From the NCBI RefSeq assembly GCF_000003195.3, contig NC_012875.2, positions 12,180,174-12,244,173 of the forward strand: a stretch of 64,000 nucleotides of DNA, given 5' to 3'. The DNA is from Sorghum bicolor. Its lineage: Eukaryota > Streptophyta > Magnoliopsida > Poales > Poaceae. Position numbers and translations under genes: made by a program. Position 1 is the first letter of the stretch. Every line of letters begins with the position of its first letter. This document shows, piece by piece, positions 33,350 through 44,846 of the stretch. Below the pieces are notes generated by a model. It ran no database searches. It was not told where the DNA came from and saw nothing but the letters and a program-made list of their open reading frames with translations.

Positions 33350-34941
33350 TGTTGGGTATTCTTAACATCATTACCAAAAGTAGACAATTTTCTAAATCTG
33401 ATAAAGGTGACAAAAATGCCAAACCTATCCCTCGTACCACTTAAGACAAGTTGTCATCCCCAGCATGACATGAGAGACGCGGTATTGAAATATGCAATTG
33501 CTCTTCTAAATAAATAATGAATGAGATCTGCAAGCGCACAGATTAATACCGATGTAGCATTTTAACCGGGAAGTATTCCAGGTATCGTTATTTATATTTT
33601 TACCACTGGGAAGGGATTAGCAATCATCAATATTGATTACAGAATAGAATATGAGATTGAGTATCTATCATTGCATGTATATTGAGAACATTTATCTAAC
33701 TCTTTCATATAGGGATAAGTGTCACAAAAGATATATGAAGTAATGAATAGTGACAAAGATAATTAATCTGATCATAACTTAGCAACATAATAAATATGAT
33801 AAGCACCTCAATTAGATACTCTAGAAAGTCATTAGCATGGAATTAGAACGAACTACAAGAATATTTCCTAAGTTATTCTCAACTATATAGTCTAGCATTA
33901 TCATAGTTAGTGCAAGCACACTTAGCAATCATTGTGAGACAAGACTACGCCCATGCATAGTGATATTAGCAAGGTAAATGGGAAACATAGCAATCACTCC
34001 CCTATAATAATATTGCTCTACTAGCCCAATACACGAGAGGGGACTATATAAGAATCAATGAAGCTGTCACTATCACAAACTACCCCACGATCTGGCATAT
34101 TGGGTACAATCGCAGATAAATACGGTATAAGCACCACGCCTACACAATATCTATCATTTAGCCATGGATCCGATGGATAAACGCTATACGATCCTAAGCA
34201 TGTATATAAATCCAATCTAACTAAGCCAAGTACATAACTATGATAAACTAAGAACAATATAATCTTGAATATAAGCAAGTAGAGCAAAGTCATAAGCAAT
34301 ATATTGAAGTAGAACAAAGTCATATTCATAATATTGAAGAACAGAGATGATTAGAAGAACAATTAGAAGCACAATTAGAGAATTACCAAGAATCCTCTTG
34401 ACAGATCCGGAAACCAATCGAAGATTGACTCCTTCTAGTTCTAATCCTATGTAGCTATGCTAATCTAGATATCTAATTGATGTGGTGGCTCTAATCTTGA
34501 TCAGGGCTTCTTCTCCCTTGAGGAATAATGAATTAGGGGTGAGAGGCTCTCTCCACTTGGGGCCGGGGGGTCTGGTTTTATAGTCCCTTCAAATGAATAT
34601 GGACCGTTGGATCAAACCGACATTGATTGAACGGTTATCCTTGATCCTTTAGGTCAGTGGAGATCTTCCCCGAAACAGAGTCCTGATTGGCTTCTGCTTC
34701 CTTCCCGTGGCTTCTGGAGTCTTCTAGATGTAAGATAATTGCGCGGCACGTTAATATCTCTATGTAATCCCGACGTGTGGGCCTTTCTTCCGTATTCCCT
34801 GATAACCCCCTGCAGAAATAGACAAACACCAAAACTCATGGAATTCTGTCAGATAAAACCCTAAGTATAGATGTTGATTTCATTTGGATCCTTTTCTTTG
34901 TTTATTTGATAATTAAATTTGATATTTAAGGACCGTCAACG
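33350..34941 (-). repeat. 3' LTR of Ty3-C
   Basis: 1592 bp from TGTTGGGTATTC to GGACCGTCAACG (last base changed from A). It aligns with the split right LTR with scattered substitutions, and lacks about 62 bp containing the GGGCGGGCGCCC palindrome that the right copy has (at 54115-54165). On the minus strand the bases just inside it (GCTTGCGGGAGTT) are the polypurine tract. Confidence 0.85.
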
Positions 34942-37260
34942 AACTCCCGCAAGCTTACCTCTTGCTCGTCCCTGAGCAAGGATAGACTCAATAATGGATG
35001 AGAAGTTGTTGCAATATCTTTAAAAATTGACGGTACACATGCTTTTAAATAAGATCTTATCTCTGAGTTAGAGTAAACTGTCAAGACTTAAAACTCACTT
35101 ACTTTACCTTTCACCATGGGACTTGTAACCGTCACTTCTGTCTTGAGTAGTTAAAAGATAGAACAGTCTAGTCAACTGCCATGTCTCTTATTCTTGATCA
35201 GCTATAGCTCTGGAGTTTTTGCAGATTTTCAAATAAAACTCAGAGATTCCTTGTATGATTCTCTCAGATCTCTCTTTTGTGGTATTTTTGGATCCTTACC
35301 AAGGCAGTGATGGTATATGCCTTCTCTCAAAATATGTAGTATTTATGGTATAAGGCATAGTGACATTGCCTTCTCTCTCACCCTACTCTAATAAGGCTTT
35401 AATATCTGGAGCTCATAGGTGGGAGATAAAATATACATACTTACAAGACATGTATTGTATAGTCAAACCATGGATCCAAAGAAACAAATCAATAAGTCAA
35501 ATCAAGATGTGCATGTGTGGCGAATGAATGGTATATGGTGATGATGGTGATAACAATGGTGAAAGTCTAATTCTACTTTTGCTCTTTTGAGGGGATACAT
35601 ACCTTCCTTGCTTTCTGAAACTTTATGAGGAGAATGAGATGCTCTTCTTTTTCTTTTCTCTCAGGTGGGTATCTTGTACCCCTAATTCTACTGTCGGACA
35701 CTTGTCCATTCTTACCTCTCGTCTCACTTTTTCTTTTCTTTCCGAGGTTCCGGGCACTTGCCCCTTTTTATTTCCTCGTATTATTTTTTCTTTCTTTTTT
35801 CTTTCTTTTTTTAGAGCACTCATCTCTTGAGATAATATAGCAAGTGGTAGTAACAAGATAACTTGAGCATTTATTTCACAAGGGAAAAAACAGAAATATT
35901 TTTGGTTATTCTCTCCCGCATTAGGAGTAGAATATTTTTGGGTGATTCTAGAGATGGAAATGGATGGATATATGTGGATGGTACTTCCGGAATAGAAGTA
36001 GCATGTGTGAGTGAACGTGCAAATGAATCTTGATTTAACCACATGACAAGCTCCTAAGGGTCTACACTACTTGACCACACTCAATGCTCATAAGTAGTAA
36101 ATAGTTAATGTGTGGCTCAAAGTCTAGCAATCATGTATATAAGGCTGTGGTAGAAATTTAAACTCTCATCATACAGGAACTCATCATGTAATATTTTAAA
36201 GATTTTTAAAGATATAATTCTCCAGAATTCTAGCATCTCTAGGAACAGATAAACAGCAGCTCAACTTTCCCATATCATATCCGTTAACAACTTAGACTTC
36301 AGATCAAGTTTTCATCCCACAAGTTTAGGTCTAGAGCAAGCTTTAAATTATAACAGTTATGTCTAACCTCGAGAGAGAATTTTAAATTTTAAAAATTAAG
36401 CAGAGCAACTATTCATCATATCCATGATAAAGTTTATTATTAAGATTCAGATTAGCATAGCCACTTTATTTATTTATTAAGCACACTAAGCAAAAGATAT
36501 ATATATTTATATAAGCACAAAATCTTTATTTCGTTTTTCCTAGTTTATGTATATTTATATTCTAATATAATATAAGTATAAAGATAGGTAGAAATACTTA
36601 TCGGGATAAATGGGAGTGCTCTCCCCCAAGCTAAATTTTGACGTAATTTCTCTTGATGTAGCTAGCAGGTGGCAGAGGTGTATTTGAAAGTCGGCAGCAT
36701 CCTGACAGCGATTAGAATGTCCTCCGTCTGCTAGTCTTCTTGATTTTTGAATTCTGTGGAGCTCAAATAGACAACAAAGCTTTTGGAACTGATTAAGTGT
36801 TAGCATAAATATCTAGCCTTTATCATGTTGAGACTCCTAAATAACTATTACTCCCTATTTTTATATTTTCATTTTATAAAGCAGAAAACAAATATTTATT
36901 TTATTTTTATGCCACCACAGTGAATGTACTTATGGGTTTTATGCCACTCGTATACTCACATGGGGCTTACTGTTTTAACATTTTTATTTTCTTTTTAGGA
37001 TAGTATGATTATAAGTTATTAAGTAAAATAATTGAAAGGGAAAGGATAACTACCAATTTACCTCTTGGCAAGGTGTTCGGTGTTTTTAAGTTCTCCGAAC
37101 GGGACTCTCCATTTTCTTCAATTGTCATGGGATTCGTTGGGTGGCGTAGTCGGTACTTCCGGCGGCGCCTCTTCTTCATGTATAGTTATCTTCTCTTTCC
37201 ATACCTGACTCGGTGCTTCGGTCTCCTCTAGATAATTCTGTTTAAACTCTACGTCTTCTG
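34942..37260 (-). other. non-coding 3' internal region of Ty3-C
   Basis: 2.3 kb between the protease-like region and the 3' LTR, where Athila-type elements often carry an env-like frame. No envelope-like protein with a signal or membrane segment is seen. A strongly pyrimidine-biased stretch (35635-35825 on the plus strand, purine-rich on the coding strand) stands out. The whole region is collinear and similar to 46827-49000 in Ty3-D1. Confidence 0.6.
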
Positions 37261-37266
37261 ACCCTA

Positions 37267-37852
37267 TTACTTTTCCTTCATAGTCTGCCCATCCATCCTT
37301 GATGATTTGTCTCCTCTGGTTGCGGTTGCGTCATTTTCTGACCTGCTTAGATTCTTCAACGATATAGTTAGGGTCAATGAAATAGCGGTGTACCTTCTCT
37401 GAGGGGAAGTGCATATGGACTTCTCCAATTCCAATGTAGATGATTGCTTTAACGGTGCTGAGGAACGGTCTTCCAAGGATGATGGGTGGATCGTATTCAT
37501 CTTCTCCCATGTCAATAACCTGAAAGTCTGTGTAGACAAAATGATCATCTATCTTGACTGGGACATCAGTCACTGTTCCTTTAACCTCTCGAAATGTCTG
37601 ATCTGCCATCTGGAGCTAAACGTATGTTGGTTTTAGGGGCATGGTTCCGAACAAGAGCCGATAGGTGACTGCGGCCATAATGTTGACGCCCGATTCGGTG
37701 TCGCAAAACGTCTTGTAGAAGTTGTATCCATTTATGGAGCAATAGATGCTTGGCATTCCTAGGTCGTCCTTCTCTGTCAAAAATGGTGACTTAAGTTGAT
37801 GATCTTGACCTCCATGAACTGCAGTGACCATCTTAGCTGACTCGGTCCACAC
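37267..37852 (-). pseudogene. second retropepsin-like domain of Ty3-C
   Basis: A second aspartic-protease-like domain downstream of the first, in two frames (37852-37616 and 37609-37331) parted by a stop. It starts with KSPFLTEKDDLGMPSIYCSINGY, here given only to its landmark. The active-site motif is D-T-E-S (37702-37691) where Ty3-D1 has D-T-G-S, so the catalytic Gly is lost by one G-to-A change. The flap-side landmark PPIILGRPF is intact near 37470. The tail is basic (RRNRN-like). It is probably a relic of the protease, or a domain with another role, since Ty3-C already has one such domain. Confidence 0.7.
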
Positions 37853-39127
37853 TTGCTTGTTCCTGTTCCTCCTATTGGTCCTCTTTCTTGATTCACGTCT
37901 GGACTAATCTGGGATTTGTGTAGTCTTGTTCTTGAAGGAAAACGTCTCCTTCCTCCCTTTGATGTAGAAACTGATCTTGGCAGCACTAGCGTAGATGACA
38001 GCTCCCGAGGTGTTTAAGAATGGCCTCCCTAAGATGATGGGTGCCCTCTCATCATTAACGGTCTCTACCACTACGAAGTCCGCTGGGGCATACAAGGTAC
38101 CAACTCGGACACAAAGGTTCTTCAATATTCCTTTTGGAAAACTTATCGTCTGATCTGCATACTGCAAACACATGGTTGTTCCTAACAAAGGATATGTAAA
38201 GAATTTTTCATAGAGTACCCTAGGTATAATGTTGACGCTAGAGCCAAAGTCGCAGAGTGCTTCTGGGATGTCCACCATGCCGATGGCGATCGGGATGACG
38301 GGGCGTCCTGGATCACCTCTCTTGACCGACAGAAGGTCAGTAGTAACTTCAGTGATGGGGTTACTCCAATTACCTGCATCAAACATGTCTACAAGATTTG
38401 CAGATTCTAATCCTTCCGGTTGTGATGGTATACCGGGGTTAGTGGCAGGAACAGCAGCAGCTATTTGATTTAACTGAGATTCAATCATTTTATTAAAGCT
38501 AATTTGATTCTTGATGGAAGTAGAGAAATTATCCATTCTATTATTTATATTTTCTAGCATTTTATTATTAGATGCCAATTTCTTAGATAGGTTATCCATT
38601 AGCTTTCCTTGATTAGACACTAACTCTCTCAAAGGTGGAAAATTATTATTATTGTTGTAAGAATTATTACCTTGATAATTACCTGAGTAGTTAGGCCTCT
38701 GTTGATTCCAACCTTGATTTTGTTGAGGACGGTTGTTGTAGTAGTTGTTGTTATTGTTGATGTAGTTCACATCCTCAAGTATCTCAAGGCAGTGATTGCC
38801 TAAGTGTCCAGTGTCTCCACACTCCTCACAAGTCATGTGAGAGTCGTAGATGTGCATAACTTCTTTCTTGTCTCTAGCTCTATTGTCGAGCTTCTTCATG
38901 AGCAGGTCTAGCTTTGTAGACAGCATGTCTACCTCCTTGAGGTGATGCATACCACCACCTCTCTTGCGTGTCTGGGTCCTCTCTTCATTCCAGCCTTGGT
39001 TGGACGCCATCTTATCCACAAGAGATGTGGCTTGTGATATGGTGAGTGATAGGAATGCTCCTCCAGCTGCAGCATCCATGGTTTCTCGGGCACTGTTGCC
39101 GAGCCCGTGATAAAATGTCTGCATTAG

Positions 39128-40133
39128 TGTCGAGGGTATCAACAAGGGGTACCCTCACCAATGCGTATAACGAGACCATCCGTACACACGCGCGGCCATC
39201 GACGGTCGCAGCCTCGAAGACGGAAATAGCGTCGAGCGAATCGGTCAGGGCTCGAGCGACAACTGCCGTCGAATACGGAAGCGGGATCGAGCGAACCGAG
39301 AGGCGTCGAGCGCAAGGACACTGTCCGCCGCCTGACGCGCGCACGAGAGCCAGGGCATTTAATGCACCTGACGCTTCCCCACCTAACACACGGGTCACGG
39401 GAGGCGTGATAGGGAACAGGCTTCTGTCCCATCGTTCTTTTTGCAGCCTTCCCACCGAACGACCCAGGGCGTGTCAGGACGCGGGAAACAAGGATGGAAC
39501 GTCTAATCGGGACCCCCTCGAGACACCCAAGGTCAGCGCTCCAGATATCGACACCTCGTACGGCGTCCGACCCTCGACTTCACCAGGCTCCTTCCTGGAG
39601 ATGAGTCGGGCGTCGACTGACCACGCCGTAACCGCTCCGCCGGATTTGCCGCCGAGCCATATAAGCGTGCATCCGCCGAACCAATCCAAGACAGCGCGCA
39701 GAGCAGAATGCAGGGGCACGCGTGATCATCACCAGGCTATTAAGACGGGACGGCTCGAGGTCATGCCGGTACGGAAACCTCGAGTAGGTCAGCGCTCCAT
39801 GCTGCTATCGACTCCAATTCCTACACCTATACATGTACCCTAGGTCCTTCCTTGGAACTATAAAAGGAGGGACTCAGGAATAGAACAGGGGGATCACGAC
39901 ACAAGACCACGCTCATACGTAGTAGAGCTCCACACTTCATACAACGCTTGTATTCGCCCCTGTACAAGCACTTAGGTGCAAGATAATACAAACTCTCTCC
40001 CCCCGCTGGACGTAGGGCCTTCTCTTGCCCAAACCAGGATAAATCTCTGTGTCTTCTTGCATCACCATCCGGGAAAGGGAGCACGCATACAAATTCACTC
40101 GTTGGTGTGACCCCCCGGGGGAAAACACCGACA
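39128..40133 (+). repeat. 5' LTR of Ty3-B2
   Basis: 1006 bp, TGTCGAGGGTATC to AACACCGACA. A TATAAAA box is at 39859-39865, about 270 bp from the LTR end. The same sequence recurs at 43039-44044. Confidence 0.92.
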
Positions 40134-40135
40134 GT

Positions 40136-40153
40136 TGGCGCGTCAGGTAGGGG
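40136..40153 (+). other. primer-binding site of Ty3-B2
   Basis: TGGCGCGTCAGGTAGGGG starts two bases after the LTR. It is complementary to the 3' end of plant tRNA-Arg(CCU) as I recall it, with one mismatch. The Ty3-B1 site (55192-55209, TGGCGAGCCAGGTAGGGG) differs at other positions, so a consensus of the two fits that tRNA best. Confidence 0.65.
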
Positions 40154-40191
40154 TCCTGCGTGTTTTTCATCAATTTCCCACTCCTTTCCGG

Positions 40192-42279
40192 ATGGCTACT
40201 CTTGCCTCGCCGTTTCCGCGCTCCACGGTGATTTGGTTTGGGAGTCTCGAGTTCATGTCTACGGGCTCCGGCTACGACATGATCTTGCTCTCAGTCAAAG
40301 GACCAGGAGGAGCCCGCGTTACGCCAGCACGGTTGAAGGCCCCGAGACGCCCTCACCACCACGCCTCCCCGCCTAAGAAGAGGCGCGGACAGCACCACCG
40401 CGGCCCCTCTGCTTCAGCACGACCAACAACTCGTGCGAGGCAGGACGTAGGCCACAAGTCGGCAGCACCGTGTGACGGAGCAACAAGCGCGACGACTCAG
40501 CACCGCGCGACGACGGGAGGGGACGCGTCTCGCACGCTCTCCCCCACCGCAGCTAGGCTACTTCCACACGGGTTGTTCTCTCCAAGAGCGGCACTGCCGT
40601 TCGGATTGGACAACGCCGCGGCGTCGCTCGCCAGGGCGATATGCCCAAACGCCCAGACGTACGTAGAAAGACCAATGGTCCTCCCACGTAGCTCTGAAGC
40701 GCGGCGGCCGGCGTCCGAGCTGTCGGACCTTTCCCGAGTACAAGGCCTCCGTCGTCTAGGCCCCGGACGATACTCGATCACCTCCCTCAGGCAACGATTG
40801 CTGGAGGAAGGACGTGGGTGTTTCTACGCCGCCGAACCGGACTCCGACTCCGAGACAGATAGCTATGACCCTACGAGGGAATGCTATCACATCGACGGGG
40901 CGGTAGAAACTACTGACGAGACACGGGATGCTGCTGCGGGTGGTCGAGCCCCCGCGGCGCGAGAAGACCCCAGGACGCCTGGGAACGACGGACAGGTCGA
41001 CCCCCCTCCTCAGGAAGACAGAACCGCGCAGCTCGCGCAGCTGCGGGAGCTCAAGATGAAGCTCGACGAAGACCGCGAGCGCCTCGTCCTGCTCGAGCAA
41101 ATCCTCGAGCAAGACCTGCCCTACCCGCCAGGCGGAAGTGTCCGCAGACGCGCTGGAGAGGTACATCGACAGATCGTCGGCGACGCAGAGCCAGAGCAAC
41201 CTGTCAGCCGTTTCCCTCGAGCAGGCCAGAATGTAGTGGCAGCGACGATGCTGCTACGTAACATGCCAGAGCCGTCGAATTCCCAGGCCCGACGCATTCG
41301 AGATGAGGTACAGACATTGCTCCAGGTGGCGGCGATTCAACAAGCCGAAAGTTCGGCATCTCGACGACGAGGAGCTGCCACAGAGAAGCGCGACGAACAG
41401 CCTCTAAACGAAGAGGAGGTGTCGGTCCATCAACAACCTCCCCCTCGAGGTAGAAAGACCACTCTCATCCTCCCCGTCGACAATCAACGTCGACACGACG
41501 CGCGACAAGACATCAAAGAAAATCGACGCCGCCGGCACGGAGACGCGGAAGAGCGCGGTTATAGCGCGCATCGCGGTGGGAGATACGACAGCGACGAGGA
41601 CCGGGTGGCCCCCGAGCCACCAGGCCCACGGGTGTTCAGCAGGGCGATCCGCAGCACGCCCCTGCCCAATCCATTTCGACCCCCGACCAGCATCGCGAAG
41701 TACAATGGAGAGACCAAACCAGAGTTGTGGCTGGCCGACTTCAGACTGGCCTGTCAGCTAGGTGGCGCTCGAGGTGATGATCGAGCCATCATCAGACAGC
41801 TACCCCTTTTCCTCTCCGACACCGCCCGTCGATGGCTCGAGGAACTCCCTGCCAATCAGATCCACGACTGGGTTGATCTGGTCAGAGTCTTCGAGGGTAA
41901 CTTCAAAGGGACCTACATACGGCTAGGGAACTCGTGGGACCTCAGCAAGTGCAAGCAGAAGTCAGGAGAAACTCTTCGGGAGTATGCTCGACGCTTCTCG
42001 AAGCAGCGCGCTGAGCTGCCGCACATCCCTGACCACGACGTCATCTTGGCGTTTGTCTCGGGCACCACCAGTCGAGACTTGGTGCGGGAATTAGGTCGCA
42101 ATCGACCTCAGACCGTCGACGAGCTGATGGACGTAGTAGCCAACTACGCGGCAGGGGAGGAGGCAGTCGGCGCCTTCTTCAGCTCAGAAGGAAGCAAGAG
42201 AGCAAAGGCAGCGAGAAGACGAAGGCGAGAGGACGGAAGGGGAAAGAAAGAATGGAGCAACGCCACGGCGTATTTATAG
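40192..42279 (+). CDS. gag protein of Ty3-B2, open, about 695 residues
   Basis: The first ATG after the primer site is at 40192; the frame itself is open from 40135. The N-terminal third is basic and Ala/Arg-rich (PKKRRGQ region). A coiled-coil-like stretch follows (AQLRELKMKLDEDRERLVLLEQ near 41030-41100, quoted only as a landmark in part). The Retrotrans_gag capsid domain is at about 41690-42110 (IAKYNGETKPELWLADF to FVSGTTSRDLVREL). The protein ends soon after (GKKEWSNATAYL) and lacks the zinc knuckle that Ty3-B1 has further on. It would assemble particles, possibly for RNA of both family members. Length is long for gag because of the N-terminal extension. Confidence 0.85.
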   Translation: MATLASPFPRSTVIWFGSLEFMSTGSGYDMILLSVKGPGGARVTPARLKAPRRPHHHASPPKKRRGQHHRGPSASARPTTRARQDVGHKSAAPCDGATSATTQHRATTGGDASRTLSPTAARLLPHGLFSPRAALPFGLDNAAASLARAICPNAQTYVERPMVLPRSSEARRPASELSDLSRVQGLRRLGPGRYSITSLRQRLLEEGRGCFYAAEPDSDSETDSYDPTRECYHIDGAVETTDETRDAAAGGRAPAAREDPRTPGNDGQVDPPPQEDRTAQLAQLRELKMKLDEDRERLVLLEQILEQDLPYPPGGSVRRRAGEVHRQIVGDAEPEQPVSRFPRAGQNVVAATMLLRNMPEPSNSQARRIRDEVQTLLQVAAIQQAESSASRRRGAATEKRDEQPLNEEEVSVHQQPPPRGRKTTLILPVDNQRRHDARQDIKENRRRRHGDAEERGYSAHRGGRYDSDEDRVAPEPPGPRVFSRAIRSTPLPNPFRPPTSIAKYNGETKPELWLADFRLACQLGGARGDDRAIIRQLPLFLSDTARRWLEELPANQIHDWVDLVRVFEGNFKGTYIRLGNSWDLSKCKQKSGETLREYARRFSKQRAELPHIPDHDVILAFVSGTTSRDLVRELGRNRPQTVDELMDVVANYAAGEEAVGAFFSSEGSKRAKAARRRRREDGRGKKEWSNATAYL

Positions 42280-43038
42280 ATAGCGGCCAACCGACGGATA
42301 GATCCGATAAATGAGGTAACTCCCCCCATAAATGCGCCGTCTAACGGTCCTTTCTCTCCTCACAGGCCGGAGGCTCCGAATTCCCCGCCGATACAGTGTC
42401 GCAACGTCACTTACCTCGAACCGGCGCGGCAGCTTCCTTACTTCGTAAGCCAAGGTATGCGCCCACGATAGTCTCGAGAGGTCGATGGCTGGCCCGTCGA
42501 AAGGGTTCGACAGCCGATCTCGAGCACCAAGAGTCAGGGATCCCCAGCGAGTGGTCGAAAATCGAGGCCCGCCTCGAGGACTCGCTGGCGATGTCCAAGG
42601 TAGGGTCGAGACAGTCGAGAGGAATCCCCCCGAAGGGAGGCATCGAGCCGCTGGACTCTATCGAATGAGACCGGTATCCCCGACCACGTCGACCCTGCTT
42701 TATGAGGACGCCTCCGGGCTACAGCTGACCCCCTCGAAAGGGGCACAGGTTCTCACTTGGACTACCCGCTAGGAACTCAATCTGGGGTGGAAGACGCTCG
42801 CTCTATCGAGAGTACGTCGAAACCTCCACGCAAGGCAAAGCCGAACAGAACCTTCCACCACGGGTGTTGACAGCGTTTCTGCAAATTTGGCAAAATAACC
42901 CTCGAAGGAGTTAAATACTCCCTCGAGGGCTCGGGGGCTACCCCCGCGGGGTCGCTCGCGCGCCCCCGTGGAAGCTCGACCGTAAAAACGAAAGTCTCCA
43001 CTCGAGCGCCAGTGCTCGAATGAAGACTCGGGGGCTAC
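42280..43038 (+). other. non-coding 3' interior and polypurine tract of Ty3-B2
   Basis: About 760 bp without a protein match. The part 42370-42780 may be left-over coding sequence between gag and the 3' end in the parent element. CTCGGGGGCTAC just before 43039 is the likely polypurine tract; a similar GCTCGGGGGCTACC occurs near 42930. Confidence 0.55.
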
Positions 43039-44044
43039 TGTCGAGGGTATCAACAAGGGGTACCCTCACCAATGCGTATAACGAGACCATCCGTACACAC
43101 GCGCGGCCATCGACGGTCGCAGCCTCGAAGACGGAAATAGCGTCGAGCGAATCGGTCAGGGCTCGAGCGACAACTGCCGTCGAATACGGAAGCGGGCTCG
43201 AGCGAACCGAGAGGCGTCGAGCGCAAGGACACTGTCCGCCGCCTGACGCGCGCACGAGAGCCAGGGCATTTAATGCACCTGACGCTTCCCCACCTAACAC
43301 ACGGGTCACGGGAGGCGTGATAGGGAACAGGCTTCTGTCCCATCGTTCTTTTTGCAGCCTTCCCACCGAACGACCCAGGGCGTGTCAGGACGCGGGAAAC
43401 AAGGATGGAATGTCTAATCGGGACCCCCTCGAGACACCCAAGGTCAGCGCTCCAGATATCGACACCTCGTACGGCGTTCGACCCTCGACTTCACCAGGCT
43501 CCTTCCTGGAGACGAGTCGGGCGTCGACTGACCACGCCGTAACCGCTCCGCCGGATTTGCCGCCGAGCCATATAAGCGTGCATCCGCCAAACCAATCCAA
43601 GACGGCGCGCAGAGCAGAATGCAGGGGCACGCGTGATCATCACCAGGCTATTAAGACGGGACGGCTCGAGGTCATGCCGGTACGGAAACCTCGAGTAGGT
43701 CAGCGCTCCATGCTGCTATCGACTCTAATTCCTACACCTATACATGTACCCTAGGTCCTTCCTTGGAACTATAAAAGGAGGGACTCAGGAATAGAACAGG
43801 GGGATCACGACACAAGACCACGCTCATACGTAGTAGAGCTCCACACTTCATACCACGCTTGTATTCGCCCCAGTACAAGCACTTAGGTGCAAGATAATAC
43901 AAACTCTCTCCCCCCGCTGGACGTAGGGCCTTCTCTTGCCCGAACCAGGATAAATCTCTGTGTCTTCTTGCATCACCATCCGGGAAAGGGAGCACGCATA
44001 CAAATTCACTCGTTGGTGTGACCCCCCGGGGGAAAACACCGACA
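43039..44044 (+). repeat. 3' LTR of Ty3-B2
   Basis: 1006 bp, same length as the 5' LTR with about ten substitutions and no indel seen by eye. Followed by ATTAG, the target duplication, and then the interrupted gag of Ty3-C. Confidence 0.92.
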
Positions 44045-44821
44045 ATTAGTAGCCAACTCTCCATTCCATGATGGGGACATTCTAGGATGTAGTCTTGAAA
44101 GCGCTCCCATGCTTCTGGAACAGATTCATCATGTTGTTGCTGAAAACTTGTAATCTTCCCACGGAGAGCATTGGTCTTGCCCATGGGAAAGAACTTAGCC
44201 AGAAAGTTTGTTGAGCAGAGTGCCCACGTAGTATTCTTCTCCATTGTATCGTAGAACCACTGCTTCGCTCTTCCTAACAGTGAGAATGGGAAGAGGCGAA
44301 GTAGTATAGCATCTCTGGGGACTCCTGATATGTTGAATGTGCTGCATATCTCTAGGAAGTGTTGGAGATGAGCACTAGCATCTTCGTGTGCCATCCCACA
44401 GAACTGGTTGGATTGCACCATGTTGATAAGTCCAGGCTTGAGCTCAAAGTTGCCATCGATCTCTACAGCAGGTCTGGTGCGGATGTTGTCCGTAGTGGGA
44501 GCGGAGAACTCGCGGATTGATTTTTTCGCCATGGCTTCGAACTCTGAAGACAAGTTCCGGTGATCTTCTTGATTGGATGAAGCTTCTTGCTGAAGTGTTG
44601 ATGATCTCTTCTTGAGCTTGGCTCTTGTTTTTCTGAATAATGCTTCGGGATTGTCAACAAAATTTCCTGGAAGATGTCTTCTATTCATACATTCCCCTGC
44701 ATAAGATAAAATAGAAAACTATCGGGGTAAAACTGTATGAGGGAATTGATAAGCTCAATCATATTAGTGATGCGAATGATAACTCAAAATCTATATCCAT
44801 TCCTGATTAGTAATCAACCTT

Positions 44822-44838
44822 CCCCGGCAACGGCGCCA
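44822..44838 (-). other. primer-binding site of Ty3-C (tRNA-Asp)
   Basis: On the minus strand TGGCGCCGTTGCCGGGG, a perfect 17-base complement of the 3' end of plant tRNA-Asp(GUC) as I recall it, 8 bases from the LTR. tRNA-Asp priming is typical of Athila elements and fixes the element as minus-strand. Confidence 0.8.
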
Positions 44839-44846
44839 AAAATGCT

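Larger units (their letters stand above)
39128..44044 (+). mobile_element. Ty3-B2: complete gag-only LTR retrotransposon, ATTAG duplication
   Basis: 4917 bp with two 1006-bp LTRs and ATTAG on both sides (39123-39127, 44045-44049). The 2.9-kb interior encodes gag only, with no protease, reverse transcriptase or integrase. LTRs differ at about ten positions by eye, roughly 1 percent, so it is the youngest datable insertion here. Proteins for movement must come from a relative such as Ty3-B1. The layout resembles the rice Dasheng/RIRE2 pair. Confidence 0.92.
37904..44688 (-). pseudogene. gag-protease gene of Ty3-C, interrupted by Ty3-B2
   Basis: The first part is 44688-44050 (ATG at 44688) and the second 39127-37904; Ty3-B2 and one ATTAG copy lie between, and the two parts are in the same frame. 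Part one holds the Retrotrans_gag capsid domain (FCGMAHEDASAHLQHF through FFPMGKTNALRGKI). Part two ends the capsid domain, then has a CCHC knuckle (C106, C109, H114, C119 of the 37904-39145 frame), an Asn-rich linker, and a retropepsin-like domain with D-F-G at 38251-38243 and APIILGRPF near 38030. The protein would form the particle and process it. The stop at 37904 follows the protease. Before the insertion the frame appears to have been open. Confidence 0.85.

Noticed and set aside
35623..36042. Minus-strand frame in Ty3-C with a Lys/Glu-rich C-terminus as a possible env-like gene
   Set aside because: Its charged part is the translation of the purine tract, the matching Ty3-D1 frame differs in length and composition, and no signal or membrane segment is present.
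43738..44688. 316-residue single minus-strand protein
   Set aside because: It is a chance fusion: Ty3-C gag (44688-44050) reads on into the antisense of the Ty3-B2 LTR. The real gag continues at 39127.
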